From Arbacia lixula (lineage: Eukaryota > Echinodermata > Echinoidea > Arbacioida > Arbaciidae), in NCBI GenBank assembly GCA_963669155.1, contig OZ022579.1:23879770-23943769 (forward strand): a stretch of 64,000 nucleotides of DNA. The letters are read 5' to 3'. The first letter of the stretch is position 1. The number at the start of each line of letters is the position of its first letter. The notes under the pieces are model-generated. The model had not been told where the DNA came from. It made no database searches and worked only from the letters and a program-made list of their open reading frames with translations. The translations under genes were made by a program, and so were the position numbers. Below are positions 63,346-64,000 of the stretch, piece by piece.

Positions 63346-64000
63346 TATGACATAACACTTCTGTACTTCTTGTACATAAGATTCCAGTCACATGTTCATT
63401 CAGTTGTCACCTTAATTGTCCCCTTAATTCTCCCTATTGCGATATCAAGCGATATCACCTCGCGATACTGATATCTGATTGATTGCTCTTGGGACGTATA
63501 CTTGCGTTAAGAGTTTGGTATATATTCAATTCACGCAATAACGCACAGAATCTGTAATTTCGACCCTCGTAAACCTTGTAATATTAAAATGGACGGGTTG
63601 TTACATGGATGAAGGACTTGAAAAAAATGCCACCAATCACTCATGGCGATGTTTTTGTCTACCTCAACATTGATTGTGGATGGATTTAATAAAAGAATGA
63701 AAAGACACAAGCAAGACGATGGCTATACAATGTTCGTGAACCGGAAGTTCATATCCCAAGAATTAAAGGTAAAAAAAATTAGAACGCTACACGCATTCAG
63801 ATTCAGAGAGCTATATGCGATAGGGAGAATTGTTTGACAATGTGATTTTGTCTGTGACCTTCTTCAAATGTTACCACAGTAACATAGAATGGAACAGCAT
63901 GACATGAGTTTGAGTATGAATACTACAGGTGTTTTCACATGATTCAGAGTGTAAACAGCACTCACTGGCATGAGATGAGCCATCGCCCTCCAGAGCGTTG

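Noticed and set aside
1-64000. CRISPR arrays or prokaryotic operons
   Set aside because: Introns, SINE and LINE remnants and animal genes show a eukaryotic genome; no regularly spaced direct repeats with unique spacers.

Overview
This is a gene-poor stretch of an animal (metazoan) nuclear genome. Coding exons are short and separated by long introns with GT-AG boundaries. Base composition is AT-rich, there is a 200-base assembly gap (38926-39125), and microsatellites and transposable elements fill most of the space. The repeat types (non-LTR elements with an RRM-like ORF1, a Penelope-like element with a GIY-YIG domain, a GDIHPNPGP 2A-like motif, and many fold-back MITEs) fit a marine invertebrate. 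An invertebrate deuterostome such as an echinoderm is my best guess, but nothing here proves it.

Four host genes can be supported. (1) 718-3776, plus strand: a secreted 194-residue protein with two EF-hands in four exons; family not recognised. (2) 7749-27926, plus strand: an SLC16/monocarboxylate-transporter-like MFS protein in four exons (496 residues, all introns phase 1), whose first intron is 17.2 kb long. (3) 41318-45901, plus strand: TMEM11, a mitochondrial membrane-organisation protein, in two coding exons, the first with only 17 coding bases. (4) 58042-58244, minus strand: the last coding exon of DHRS7B, a short-chain dehydrogenase of peroxisome/ER ether-lipid synthesis; the rest lies beyond the right edge. 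TMEM11 and DHRS7B are tail-to-tail neighbours here, and from memory they have the same arrangement on human chromosome 17p11.2.

Layout of the rest. 1.3-2.1 and 4.5-4.7 kb: a tRNA-derived SINE-like family in palindromic clusters. 5.3-5.6 and 6.1-7.2 kb: non-LTR retrotransposon fragments on the minus strand. 8.0-9.65 kb: an unusual field of AACCATGGTT palindromes. 9.86 kb: a perfect 40-bp palindrome. 10.5 kb: a retrotransposon fragment with a 2A-like motif. 11.1-11.9 kb: a long purine tract. 12.9-24.85 kb: a nest in which a dead CR1/L2-like element appears to be split by about 8.6 kb holding a Penelope-like element and an almost intact I/R1-type element. 29.6-33.1 kb: a 3.5-kb fold-back element. 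34-37.9 kb: several small hairpin elements and G-tracts. 42-43.5 kb: a pogo/Tigger-like element nested in a Tc1-like element inside the TMEM11 intron. 48.3-51.6 kb: three more non-autonomous DNA transposons. 56.4 kb: another MITE. 58.3-63 kb, most likely within a DHRS7B intron: RFX-type X-box repeats, a nearly 1-kb hairpin and tandem duplications.

The genes do not form an operon or pathway. TMEM11 and DHRS7B may be linked only by old chromosomal neighbourhood. The most interesting content is structural: nested transposons, long hairpins that could produce double-stranded RNA, and small hairpin families with unusual target duplications.
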